Source: JBBRVW01 sp038246545
Lineage (GTDB): Bacteria; Actinomycetota; Actinomycetes; JACCUZ01
NCBI GenBank assembly: GCA_038246545.1
Contig: JBBRVW010000032.1
Span: 1-56,161 of the forward strand
Length of the DNA stretch: 56,161 nucleotides
Reading direction: 5' to 3'
In this document: positions 42,459-50,791 of the stretch, one piece after another
Layout: each line of letters begins with the position of its first letter
Position numbering within the stretch: position 1 is the stretch's first letter
Notes under the pieces: model-generated
Databases searched by the model: none
What the model was told of the DNA's origin: nothing
What the model saw: the letters and a program-made list of their open reading frames with translations, nothing else
Translations under genes and position numbers: made by a program

Positions 42459-43465
42459 CGTCGTCCACGCCCGGGGTCATCGTCGTCACCGGAGCGTCCA
42501 GCGGCATCGGTCGCGCCACCGCGCACGCCCTGGCGGGCGACGGCGCGCGGCTGGTGCTGTCCGCCCGGTCGGCGGGCTCCCTCGAGGACGCCGCGGCCGA
42601 GTGCCGCGCACTCGGGGCCGAGGTCATCACCGTGGTGGCCGACGTGTGCGCCGAGGAGGACGTCGACCGGGTGTGCGACGCGGCCGTGTCGCGCTTCGGC
42701 GGTGTCGACGGCTGGGTCCACACGGCGGCGGTCGTCGCCTACGGCCGTTTCGAGGACGTGCCGTCCGAGACGTTCCGTCGCGTCGTCGACACCGGCGTGC
42801 ATGGCTCGGTGCACGTATCGCGGACCGCACTTCGTCGATTCCGCAGGCAGGGTCACGGCACGCTCGTGCTGACCGGCTCGCTGCTGGGCGAGATCGCAAC
42901 GCCGTACATGAGCAGCTACGTCACGGCGAAGTGGGCCGTCCGAGGCCTGGCCCGGGTGCTTGCGATCGAGGCGCGCGAGACGGCGGACGTGCACGTCTGC
43001 GTCGTCTCCCCCGGCGGCGTCGACACCCCGGTCTACCTCCAGGCGGCGAACTACGCCGGCCGGACCGGCCGGCCGCCGCCCCCGGTGGACTCCCCCGAGA
43101 AGGTTGCCCGGGCGGTCGTGCGCTCGTTGCGCGACCACCGGCCGCGGCGCTCGGTCGGCCCGGCCAACCTGGTCGCCCGGGCCGGCTTCACCTTGCTGCC
43201 CGGTCTCTTCGACGTGCTGGTCGGCCCGCTGATGCGGGCCGGCGGGCTGTCGCGGGAGCAGGTCGACGCCCACGACGGCAACGTGTTCGACCCGCAGCCC
43301 GGCGGCGACGCCGTGCACGGGCGCTGGGGCCGGCACTGGCTGCGCACGGCGGCAGCCGCAGGCGGTGCCGCGACGGTCGCGGTGGCCGGCGCGGCCCGGC
43401 ACCGGCTAGGGCCGACGACTGACGACCCGGGCGCGACCCGGACAGACGGCACACCACACCCGTGA
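42455..43465 (+). CDS. SDR-family oxidoreductase
   Basis: A 336-residue SDR. The NAD-binding motif VIVVTGASSGIGRATAHALA is near residues 8-27. The catalytic Y-x-x-x-K is in SYVTAKWAVRGLARVLA near 155-171, with the preceding Ser in LTGSLLGEIA. The C-terminal region is extended past the usual domain by a membrane-like RTAAAAGGAATVAVAGAARHR segment. The GTG start overlaps the upstream stop, so it is co-translated with the alcohol dehydrogenase. Confidence 0.88.
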   Translation: MTSSTPGVIVVTGASSGIGRATAHALAGDGARLVLSARSAGSLEDAAAECRALGAEVITVVADVCAEEDVDRVCDAAVSRFGGVDGWVHTAAVVAYGRFEDVPSETFRRVVDTGVHGSVHVSRTALRRFRRQGHGTLVLTGSLLGEIATPYMSSYVTAKWAVRGLARVLAIEARETADVHVCVVSPGGVDTPVYLQAANYAGRTGRPPPPVDSPEKVARAVVRSLRDHRPRRSVGPANLVARAGFTLLPGLFDVLVGPLMRAGGLSREQVDAHDGNVFDPQPGGDAVHGRWGRHWLRTAAAAGGAATVAVAGAARHRLGPTTDDPGATRTDGTPHP

Positions 43466-43579
43466 GCCCACCCGCTACCGGCCCCCGGACTGCGGCGTCG
43501 GCCTGTGCAGAGGCTCCCTATGCGCTAGACAGGACGTCCGCCGCGACTGCGCACAGAGCGCTCGGCGGTCACCACCGAG

Positions 43580-45322
43580 ATGAGCCACGTGAGCACCGAG
43601 TCCGCTGCGCCGGTCGACCCCCCGTCCGGTTCCCTCCTGACCCCGCTGCTGCACGCGGCCTGCGAGCAGTTCCCCACCGGGCTGCTCCTGTTCGACGTCG
43701 GCCTCCGGTACGTGCTGGTCAACGCGCAGATGGCTTCGATGGCCAACACCCCGGCGGCCGACCTGATCGGGCGCTCGGTGCACGACGTGTTCCCGGACTA
43801 CAGCGCACTGACAGAGCGCATCGAGCAGGTGCTGGCCACCGGTGAGCCGCTGCTGGACTTCGACGTCCGGGGCACGGTCCCCGGCGAGGAGGGCGTGCAG
43901 CACGACTGGTCGCTGTCCGCCTACCGGCTGACCGGGCCGGACGGAACGGTCCTTGGAGTGGCCCTCACGTCGACCGAGGTGACCGCGCTCAGGTCGATGG
44001 AGCGCGACCGGGCGGCGATGGCGCAACGCCTCGGGCTGTTGGCACGAGTCGGCGATCTCCTCTCCGGTGGGCTGGACACGGGGGCGACGGTCGACAACGT
44101 GCTGCGGCTCGTGGTCCCGGACATCGCCACCTGGGCTGCCGTGCACCTCGTCGACCAGGACGACGGCCGGATCATGCTCGCCGCCGCCCGCCACACCGAC
44201 CCGATGCAGCAGCCGGTCCTCGACCAGGTGCTGGGCTCCTTCCAGGTCACCGCCGACCAGCCCTACGGCGCCGGTCACGTCATCGCCACCGGGGCCGCCG
44301 AGCAGATCCCCGAGGTCGCCGACCCGATGCTGGTCGAGCTGGCCGAAGGGTCCGACGACGCGCTCGCCGACCTGCGGACCCTGGAGGTCACCAGCGGGAT
44401 CAGCATCCCGCTCAGCGCCGCCGGGGTGACGTTCGGCGCCCTCAGCTGCTCGCTCCCGGAGCCTGGCGGCACCCCCGGCAGCGCGGAGCGCGACCAGCTG
44501 CTGGCCGCGCAGCGCGCGCTGCTCGACGATGTCGCGGCGCGGGCGGCGCTGGCGCTGGACAACGCCCGCCTCTACGCCCGTCAGCACGAGGTGGCCGTCA
44601 CGCTCCAGCGGTCGTTGCTGCCGCAGCGGCTGCCCGACCTCCCCGGGACCGAGCTCGCCGCCCGGTACCTGCCCGGTGCCGCCGGCACCGAGGTCGGCGG
44701 GGACTTCTACGAAGCCCTCGTCCGCGACGACGGCCTGCTCGTGCTCGCGATCGGCGACGTCATGGGCCACGGGGTCCACGCCGCAGCCGTGATGGGCCAG
44801 GTGCGTGCCGCGCTCCGAGCGTATGCGCTCGAGGGGCACGGCCCCGCCGGCGTGCTGCGCGGGCTGGCCATGACCCTCGCCGCCGTCGAGGAGCCCTCGA
44901 TCGTCACCTGCCTCGTCGTCCTCCTCGACCTGGACACCGGTGGGGCGGAGCTCGCGTCGGCCGGGCACCTGCCGCCCGTGCTCGCCGGCTACGGCGGCTG
45001 CGAGCTGGTGACGCTGGAGCCCGGGCCGCCGCTCGGCGTACCCGACGGTGAGTACGCCACGACGCAGGCCCTGCTTCCCCCAGGAGGCACGCTCGTCCTG
45101 TTCACCGACGGTCTGGTCGAGGCACGGGACCAGCCCGTGGGCGACGGGTTGGCCACCCTCTGCGACATCGTGCGGCACGCGGCACGAGGGGGAGCGTCGG
45201 TGTCGGCATCGGAGGTCGCGGACCAGGCTGTGGCCGGCATGGGCCGGGTCGACGAGCAGGGCCGCACCGATGCCACCGCTGACGACGTGGCCATCCTCGT
45301 CGCGCACCGGATCGGTCAGTAG
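43580..45322 (+). CDS. PAS-GAF-SpoIIE PP2C-like serine phosphatase
   Basis: A 580-residue cytoplasmic signalling protein. A PAS-like domain covers about 18-135 (FPTGLLLFDVGLRYVLVNAQM), a GAF domain about 150-320 (LRLVVPDIATWAAVHLVDQDDGR), and a SpoIIE phosphatase about 345-578. Metal-binding motifs are GGDFYEA, LAIGDVMGHGVHAAAVM, VLFTDGLVEARD and TADDVAILV; the usual Asp in GGDFYD reads Glu. Such proteins dephosphorylate anti-sigma-factor antagonists. No RsbV/RsbW gene is in the window. Confidence 0.9.
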   Translation: MSHVSTESAAPVDPPSGSLLTPLLHAACEQFPTGLLLFDVGLRYVLVNAQMASMANTPAADLIGRSVHDVFPDYSALTERIEQVLATGEPLLDFDVRGTVPGEEGVQHDWSLSAYRLTGPDGTVLGVALTSTEVTALRSMERDRAAMAQRLGLLARVGDLLSGGLDTGATVDNVLRLVVPDIATWAAVHLVDQDDGRIMLAAARHTDPMQQPVLDQVLGSFQVTADQPYGAGHVIATGAAEQIPEVADPMLVELAEGSDDALADLRTLEVTSGISIPLSAAGVTFGALSCSLPEPGGTPGSAERDQLLAAQRALLDDVAARAALALDNARLYARQHEVAVTLQRSLLPQRLPDLPGTELAARYLPGAAGTEVGGDFYEALVRDDGLLVLAIGDVMGHGVHAAAVMGQVRAALRAYALEGHGPAGVLRGLAMTLAAVEEPSIVTCLVVLLDLDTGGAELASAGHLPPVLAGYGGCELVTLEPGPPLGVPDGEYATTQALLPPGGTLVLFTDGLVEARDQPVGDGLATLCDIVRHAARGGASVSASEVADQAVAGMGRVDEQGRTDATADDVAILVAHRIGQ

Positions 45323-45343
45323 GCGGCCGGGCGACCCGCGGGG

Positions 45344-46009
45344 TCAGCCTCGACCGGCCTGCCGCCGGCCCCAGTCCGGGTCGCGGCCGAGCAGCGCGAC
45401 CAGCCGGTCGCCGGCGGTGGCAGCGGGTTCGACGGGAACGGGGCGGCCGAACCGGTAGGGGCGGTCGTCGTCGTCGACGAAGACCTCGCAGAGCACCAGC
45501 AGCTCCTCGGCCAGTGCCGGCGGCAGCGGGTGCGGCCGGCCGCACGCCTGCGCGACGTCCCAGCCGTGCACGGCGACCTCGATGGCTCCGGCGGCCGCGA
45601 CCACCTCGGACGCCAGCGACCGGTCGGCCACGGTGACGGTGCCCGGTCCGTCCGGTCTCACCCACGCGCCGACCATCTGGCACGCCCGGTTCTTCAGGCT
45701 GGCCACCGGGTCGGTCAGCGGGTCGCCGTAGTCGGCGTGGACCGCGCCGAGGTCCGCAGCCGGGTCCAGCACGAGGTGCCCGACGACAATCGCCTCGTGC
45801 AGCGACTCCAGCGACTCGTTCATGTGCGCGAGAAGGGCGCGGAGGTCCCAGGTGGGGCACGGCGTGGGCCGCGCCATCGCCTCCGGCGTGACGAGGACCA
45901 GCCCGCCGAGGGTGAAGCCCATCGCCCGCTCCAGCAGCGCCACTCCCTGTGTGAGCACGACCGGCAGCCCGTCCCCGCCACCGCCGGGGACGGGACCGGC
46001 CCTTCTCAT
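45344..46009 (-). CDS. TIGR03086-type metal-binding (MDMPI/DinB-fold) protein
   Basis: A 221-residue protein with a DinB-like fold. LPVVLTQGVALLERAMG begins the first helix, TPCPTWDLRALLAHMNESLESLHEA carries the first metal His, and AIEVAVHGWDVAQACGR the second. This is the TIGR03086 pattern. Its start overlaps the stop of the upstream sigma gene (ATGA), so the two are translationally coupled. A detoxification target of the sigma factor is a reasonable guess. Confidence 0.85.
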   Translation of the reverse strand: MRRAGPVPGGGGDGLPVVLTQGVALLERAMGFTLGGLVLVTPEAMARPTPCPTWDLRALLAHMNESLESLHEAIVVGHLVLDPAADLGAVHADYGDPLTDPVASLKNRACQMVGAWVRPDGPGTVTVADRSLASEVVAAAGAIEVAVHGWDVAQACGRPHPLPPALAEELLVLCEVFVDDDDRPYRFGRPVPVEPAATAGDRLVALLGRDPDWGRRQAGRG

Positions 46010-47049
46010 GCCGAGGCGAGCAGGGCAGGCTCGTCGGCCGGCAGGGTCCGTGGCAGCCCGAAGGTGTCGAACAGGTCCAGGTCGAAGAACGCCACGACGT
46101 GCGAGATCCGGCCGTCGCGGACGGTCACGACCTGCAGCTGGAACGCCGCCCAGCCGCCGTCGTCGCCGCGCAGGTACAACCCGTACGCCGGCTGCCCGTT
46201 CGCCCGGGTCGGCACCATCCGCATCCCGCCGGGCACTCCCGGGCAGTGCGTGCCGACGAGGCGGCCGACCTGCGCGGGACCGGAGTACCAGCTCGGGTAC
46301 GGCGGCATCTCCCAGACCACGTCGTCGGTGAGGGCGGAGATCAACGCCGGCACGTCCTTCGCCTCCAGCGGCCGGCAGTAGCGGTCGAGCAGCTGGCGCT
46401 GGCCGAGGTCGGTCGGCTCCACGACGTCGTCCTCCGTGAGCCCGGCCTCCTCGAGCTGAGCCCGAGCCCGCTGCAACGCGCTGTTGACGGCGACCGCGGT
46501 GGTCTCGAGCACCTCGGCGACCTCGGCGGCGCGCAGCTGGAGCACGTCGCGCAGCACCAGAACCGCCCGCTGTCGGGGCGGCACGGTCTGCAGCGCGGCG
46601 ATCAGCGCCAGTCGCACACCGGCCCTCGTGGCGACCACCGAGGCAGGGTCGGCCGCGCTGCCGACCAGCGCGTCCGGCACCGGCTCCAGCCAGGGCAGGT
46701 CGACGGTCGACAGCGGGTCGGACGCGTCCGAGCTGGGAGCGCCGAGACCGGCGGGTAGGGGCCGGCGAGCCCGGCTGTCCAGCGCGGTGAGGCAGACGTT
46801 GGTGGCGATCCGGGAGAGCCAGGTGCGCAGCGACGAGCGGGCCTCGAAGCCGTCGTAGGAGCGCCAGGCGCGCAGGTAGGTCTCCTGCACGAGGTCCTCG
46901 GCGTCGTGCACGGAGCCGAGCATCCGGTAGCAGTGCGCCATCAGCTCGCGCCGGTAGGGCGCTGCGACCTCGAGGAAGTCACCGTCTGCGGTCTGCTCGG
47001 TCATGTCGGTCACGTTGGTCACGTTGGTCACGTCGGTCACGTCGGTCAC
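46006..47049 (-). CDS. SigG-like (ECF56) sigma factor with SnoaL-like domain and repeated N-terminus
   Basis: A 347-residue sigma factor. The sigma2 stretch LMAHCYRMLGSVHDAEDLVQETYLRAWRSYDGFEARSSLRTWL and sigma4 TVPPRQRAVLVLRDVLQLRAAEVAEVL mirror the gene at 34876-35883; the C-terminus is a SnoaL-like domain (YCRPLEAKDVPALISALTDDVVWEMPPYPSW). The first GTG at 47049 follows GGAGG at a good distance and begins a run of VTD/VTN repeats; an ATG at 47004 ends that run and is the alternative start. It is coupled by ATGA to the TIGR03086-type gene. Confidence 0.9.
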   Translation of the reverse strand: MTDVTDVTNVTNVTDMTEQTADGDFLEVAAPYRRELMAHCYRMLGSVHDAEDLVQETYLRAWRSYDGFEARSSLRTWLSRIATNVCLTALDSRARRPLPAGLGAPSSDASDPLSTVDLPWLEPVPDALVGSAADPASVVATRAGVRLALIAALQTVPPRQRAVLVLRDVLQLRAAEVAEVLETTAVAVNSALQRARAQLEEAGLTEDDVVEPTDLGQRQLLDRYCRPLEAKDVPALISALTDDVVWEMPPYPSWYSGPAQVGRLVGTHCPGVPGGMRMVPTRANGQPAYGLYLRGDDGGWAAFQLQVVTVRDGRISHVVAFFDLDLFDTFGLPRTLPADEPALLASA

Positions 47050-47052
47050 GTC
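47008..47052 (-). repeat. 9-bp tandem repeat encoding V-T-D/N at the sigma factor start
   Basis: Five copies of a 9-mer (on the minus strand GTGACC followed by GAC or AAC) lie directly behind the ribosome binding site. Each unit supplies an in-frame GTG, so several initiation codons are stacked before the ATG. Copy changes would vary N-terminal length but not the frame. Confidence 0.85.
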
Positions 47053-47227
47053 GGGCCTCCTGCGTGGACCGGTCCGTCGGGGAGCAGACCTGGCGAGCGC
47101 ACCGAACTCATCGGTCCGGGCCGACCTGGCCGGCCGGTCGGCCCGGACCCGGCGGAATGACCCGTGGCTGGCTGGGCAGGCTCCCCACGTACCGCGAGAT
47201 CCTCCAGCCCGAAGGACGTCAGCAATC

Positions 47228-48073
47228 GTGAGCGCAGTGCCCCAGATCACCCTGAACGACGGCGTGCAGATCCCCCAGCTCGGCTTCGGCGTGTTCCAGA
47301 TCCCGCCGCCCGACACCGAGGCGGCCGTGACCAGCGCCCTCGCGGTGGGTTACCGCCACATCGACACCGCGGAGATGTACCAGAACGAGAAGGGGGTCGG
47401 CCGCGGCCTGGCTGCCTCCGGGTTCGCCCGCGACGAGGTCTTCGTCACCAGCAAGCTCAACAACGGCTTCCACCGGCCCGACGACGCCCGCCGGGCCTTC
47501 GACGCGACGCTGCAGGCGATCGGCACCCACGTCGACCTGTTCCTGGTGCACTGGCCGCTGCCCACGCTCTACGACGGCGACTACGTGTCGACGTGGCGCA
47601 CCTTGGAGGAGTTCGCCGCCGACGGCCGCGCCCGGTCGATCGGCGTCTCCAACTTCCAGGTCGCCCACCTCGAGCGGCTGGCCGCCGAGACCGGTACCGT
47701 CCCGTCGGTCAACCAAGTCGAGGCGCACCCGTACCTCCTCAACGACGAGGTGCGCGCGTACGGCGCCGAGCACGGCATCGTGACCGAGGCGTGGTCGCCG
47801 ATCGCGCAGGGCGCCGTCCTCGACGACGAGACGGTGGTCAAGGTGGCGGAGCAGGTCGGCCGGACGCCCGCCCAGGTCGTGCTGCGCTGGCACGTGCAGC
47901 GCGGGGACGTCGTGTTCCCGAAGTCGACCAGCCGGGACCGGATGGCGGAGAACTTCGCGCTGTTCGACTTCGAGCTCGACGAGGCGGACATGCGGGCGAT
48001 CAGCGCGCTGGACAAGGGTGAGGCAGGCCGCACCGGGCCCAACCCCGACCAGTTCGACTACGTCCCGGACTGA
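47228..48073 (+). CDS. Aldo/keto reductase
   Basis: A 281-residue (beta/alpha)8 reductase. YRHIDTAEMYQNEKGVGRGLA near residues 40-60 holds the catalytic Asp and Tyr; DEVFVTSKLNN holds the Lys and LFLVHWPLP the His, completing the tetrad. The NADPH-binding end reads VVFPKSTSRDRMAENFALFDFELDE near 228-252. It resembles 2,5-diketo-gluconate reductase-type enzymes. The GTG at 47228 was chosen as the closest to family length. Confidence 0.9.
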   Translation: MSAVPQITLNDGVQIPQLGFGVFQIPPPDTEAAVTSALAVGYRHIDTAEMYQNEKGVGRGLAASGFARDEVFVTSKLNNGFHRPDDARRAFDATLQAIGTHVDLFLVHWPLPTLYDGDYVSTWRTLEEFAADGRARSIGVSNFQVAHLERLAAETGTVPSVNQVEAHPYLLNDEVRAYGAEHGIVTEAWSPIAQGAVLDDETVVKVAEQVGRTPAQVVLRWHVQRGDVVFPKSTSRDRMAENFALFDFELDEADMRAISALDKGEAGRTGPNPDQFDYVPD

Positions 48074-48094
48074 CCGCGGACGACCTCCGGTCGC

Positions 48095-48679
48095 TCAGTA
48101 CCCGGAGCCGTTGTAGGCGGGAGTCTTGGTCGGGCTCGGTGCCGGGCCGGACGACGACCCCGATCCCGTGACCCACGAGCCGGAGGCCGTCATCACCCAC
48201 CAGAGGCCACCCGACAGGTTCGTGCCCTGACCGGTGGCCTGACCCGGCTGCGTGTCCGCGGCGTAGGTGTAGGCGGGGAAGCCGTCGACGGTCAGCTGCG
48301 CGCTGCCGTCGGGCCGGGTGATCGACCCGAGCGTCGCGATCACTCCGGCCGGGTGCGTGCCCGCCATCGCGCCGGCTGCTTCCGGCGGCCAGTACTGCGC
48401 GCAGGAACCCGTGCAGGTGGAGTGGCCCTTCGTGTCGGCCGCGAAGGCGTAGAGGGTGCGTCCGCTCCCGTCGACCAGCACCCGGCCCGCCGTGGTGCGG
48501 GCGACGTGCACGGCGCCTCCCCCGGCCGCCGCCTGTGCCGATGTCGGGGAGCTGGTGGTGACGGCGGAGCCGTAGCCGGAGCTGCCGCCGCAGGCCGCCA
48601 GCAGTGCGACGGCGAGCACGACGGCGGCGGCGGGCACGAGACGTCGGGCGGGCGCGGTCCGGGTGGTCGGGTTCTGCAT
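48095..48679 (-). CDS. Lipoprotein with secreted repeats (COG4315-type)
   Basis: A 194-residue lipoprotein. Lipobox LLAAC occurs near residue 29 after a basic leader. Two copies of the secreted-repeat motif follow: GRVLVDGSGRTLYAFAADTKGHSTCTGSCAQYWPP and AQLTVDGFPAYTYAADTQPGQATGQGTNLSGGLWWVM. A low-complexity Ser/Pro tail ends the protein. The family is widespread in actinobacteria with unknown function, possibly in redox or heme-linked processes. The ATG at 48679 lies directly behind GGAGGAACC. Confidence 0.9.
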   Translation of the reverse strand: MQNPTTRTAPARRLVPAAAVVLAVALLAACGGSSGYGSAVTTSSPTSAQAAAGGGAVHVARTTAGRVLVDGSGRTLYAFAADTKGHSTCTGSCAQYWPPEAAGAMAGTHPAGVIATLGSITRPDGSAQLTVDGFPAYTYAADTQPGQATGQGTNLSGGLWWVMTASGSWVTGSGSSSGPAPSPTKTPAYNGSGY

Positions 48680-48801
48680 GGTTCCTCCTCCGACACCAGG
48701 AGTACGGCCCTGAGGGCCGTCGGGTTTCACCGGCGGCACACGCGCTCATCTGCCGTCGGGCTCGGCGCCGTCCACGGGCCCGATCTCCTACGCCCTGACG
48801 G

Positions 48802-48933
48802 TTGTCGTACGCCGGCACGCCCAGCGACCCGGCGGACGACTTCTGGGTCGTCGCGCCGGAGTCGTACACCGTGCACGACGACTGGCGGTTCGACAAGGTG
48901 TTCCGCGACGTCATGGTGCCGGCACTGACCTGA
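48802..48933 (+). pseudogene. Unidentified 3' gene fragment
   Basis: A 43-codon frame ending at TGA 48931-48933 reads PSDPADDFWVVAPESYTV then DDWRFDKVFRDVMVPALT. It looks like genuine protein sequence rather than random translation, but there is no start or upstream domain and I do not recognise the family. It sits between two minus-strand genes. Confidence 0.3.
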
Positions 48934-48944
48934 CCGCTCAGTGC

Positions 48945-49367
48945 TCAGCGGTAGGGCGGGTCGTCGGTGACGTGCACCGCGGCCTCCTCGGCCGAGGCGC
49001 CGGCGCCGTCGACCCCTGCGTCGAACGCGACCAGATCGGTCTCGTCGTCGCTGTGTGCACCCTCGTCGGGGGCCACCAGCCGGCCGGCCCTCGGCCTGGT
49101 CTCGCTGCCGTCGTCGCGGGGGTCGTCCTCGTCGCTCCACTCACCGTCGTCGACGGCGTCGGGCTCCTCCTCCGCGAGCAGCTGGTCGAGAGTCTCCCCG
49201 TCGCGCGCCTCCTCCGCGGTGACGCCGTAGCGGGTCGCGCCGCGGTAGGACTCGCCGGCGTCGATGCCGGTGTCCAGGACGTCGGCCCGCAGGTCGTCGT
49301 CGTCAAGGGTGTCCGAGGGCTCGAGGACGCCATCGTCCTCGGTGAGGTCGTCGGGCGACTCGGTCAT
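48945..49367 (-). CDS. DUF5709 protein
   Basis: A 140-residue acidic protein. The DUF5709 core is at the N-terminus: DGVLEPSDTLDDDDLRADVLDTGI, YRGATRYGVTAEEARDGETLDQLLAEEEPD. The rest is low-complexity, acidic and likely disordered. Common in actinobacteria, with unknown function. Confidence 0.88.
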   Translation of the reverse strand: MTESPDDLTEDDGVLEPSDTLDDDDLRADVLDTGIDAGESYRGATRYGVTAEEARDGETLDQLLAEEEPDAVDDGEWSDEDDPRDDGSETRPRAGRLVAPDEGAHSDDETDLVAFDAGVDGAGASAEEAAVHVTDDPPYR

Positions 49368-49406
49368 CGGGTTCCTCCGGAGCGGACTGACGCGTCACGC
49401 CAAACC

Positions 49407-50705
49407 CTAGACGCGTGGCGTGCCCGGGTGCGGATCGACGTCGCCTACGGCACCGGCCGGGCCGTCACCGGGGCCGGCACCGCTGAGCGCCAGGAGCAGG
49501 TCGAGCACCGTCGCCGGGTCGTCCAGGAGGTCGCCGTACAGCTCGCGGACCTGCCCCATCCGGTAGCGCACGGTCTGCGCGTGCACGTGCAGCTCGGCGG
49601 CGACGGCGTCGCGGCGCCCCTGGTGCAGCAGCCAGGACCGCAGCGTCTCCTCGAGGCGCTGTCGGCTCGCCGGCCGGAGCCCGGCCATCGGCGCCAGGAC
49701 CCGGGCGCGCAGGTCGTCGAGAGCTTCGGGATCGGCGCCGACGACCAGTCGCGACAGGTGGTCCTCGGTGTCGACCGGGCCGCCTTCGGCCGTCGCGGTG
49801 GCCACCGTCGCCGCCGTACGCGCCGCCCGGTCGAACGAGGTCCGGACCCGGGTCCACGGGCGGGCCGGGCCGACCACGGCCGCGCGGCCGGCGAGCACCC
49901 GCAGGAGGTGCCGGCGCTGCGGCCCCTCGGCGTCCGGGACGAGCAGCAGCGAGAGCGGGTGACCCGCCGCCGGCTCCGCACCGGGCAGGTCCTCGCCGAC
50001 GAGCAGCGTGTCCGGGCCGAGCGACGCGAGGGCGCCGCGGACCTGCGCCGACGGGACCAGCACGGCGGTGAGGGTGCCCGGCAGCGTCCAGCCGGCCCGC
50101 TCGGCCGCGCCGACGACGACGTCCGGCCCGGCGCCGGCGAGCAGGTGCTGGCCCAGCCGCTCGCGGTAGCGCTCGCGGACCCGGCCGCTGGTGGACAGCT
50201 CGTCGGTGTGCCCGGCGGCACTGGCGGCCGAGAGCTCGTCGATGTAGGCGAAGACCAGCTCGGCGAACTGCGCCATCGTGGCGGCCCCCACCCCGGCCTC
50301 GGCCGCGGAGGTGGACAGCTCACGCCACGCCGCGCGGGCGCCGATCCGGTAGGCGGCGAGCAGGGCGTCCATGCTCCGGCCGCTGCGCGCCTCGCCGCGA
50401 CCGAGGTCGTAGGCGCCGTGCAGGGTCGGCTCCAGCGGGGTGCTCGGGTCGGAGTCCCGGCTGCCGCTCGCCAGCTTGAGGAAGCCGGCCAGCGCCATCT
50501 GCACCGCGGCCTCGATGTTGTCGCCCATCGGGCCGCTGAGCGCGCCGGTGTACCCCGGCACCTCGGCGGTGACGGCGGCGACCGTGTGCGTCGCCACCAG
50601 CGGGAGCTGCTCGCGCAGCACCCGGACGACCTGCTCGTCGATGTCGAGGGCGAAGGCGTCGCCCCGGTGGGTGGCCCGCGTCACGTCCGACAAGTCTGAG
50701 GACAC
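49407..50705 (-). CDS. PucR-family transcriptional regulator
   Basis: A 432-residue regulator. A helical N-terminal region (about 40-180) and a GGDEF-like/CdaR linker precede the C-terminal PucR helix-turn-helix (RQRLEETLRSWLLHQGRRDAVAAELHVHAQTVRYRMGQVREL) near 345-390. The GTG at 50705 is 7 bases behind GGAAGGA, better placed than a GTG 13 codons upstream. It is divergent from the ferredoxin reductase gene by 86 bases, which contain an inverted repeat. It probably regulates the reductase/desaturase pair. Confidence 0.88.
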   Translation of the reverse strand: MSSDLSDVTRATHRGDAFALDIDEQVVRVLREQLPLVATHTVAAVTAEVPGYTGALSGPMGDNIEAAVQMALAGFLKLASGSRDSDPSTPLEPTLHGAYDLGRGEARSGRSMDALLAAYRIGARAAWRELSTSAAEAGVGAATMAQFAELVFAYIDELSAASAAGHTDELSTSGRVRERYRERLGQHLLAGAGPDVVVGAAERAGWTLPGTLTAVLVPSAQVRGALASLGPDTLLVGEDLPGAEPAAGHPLSLLLVPDAEGPQRRHLLRVLAGRAAVVGPARPWTRVRTSFDRAARTAATVATATAEGGPVDTEDHLSRLVVGADPEALDDLRARVLAPMAGLRPASRQRLEETLRSWLLHQGRRDAVAAELHVHAQTVRYRMGQVRELYGDLLDDPATVLDLLLALSGAGPGDGPAGAVGDVDPHPGTPRV

Positions 50706-50745
50706 GAACTGTTCCTTCCGCACAACATGTTTCGCCGGATTCACG

Positions 50746-50758
50746 CCTGACGGTCAGG
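50746..50758. promoter_or_regulatory. Inverted repeat between PucR and reductase genes
   Basis: CCTGACGGTCAGG is a 5-bp inverted repeat with a 3-base centre, lying in the 86-bp divergent promoter region. A second short palindrome, AACATGTT, is at 50724-50731. Either could bind the PucR regulator and control both directions. Confidence 0.4.
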
Positions 50759-50791
50759 ACTTTACCCCCATCTGCCAGTCACGATGAACGG

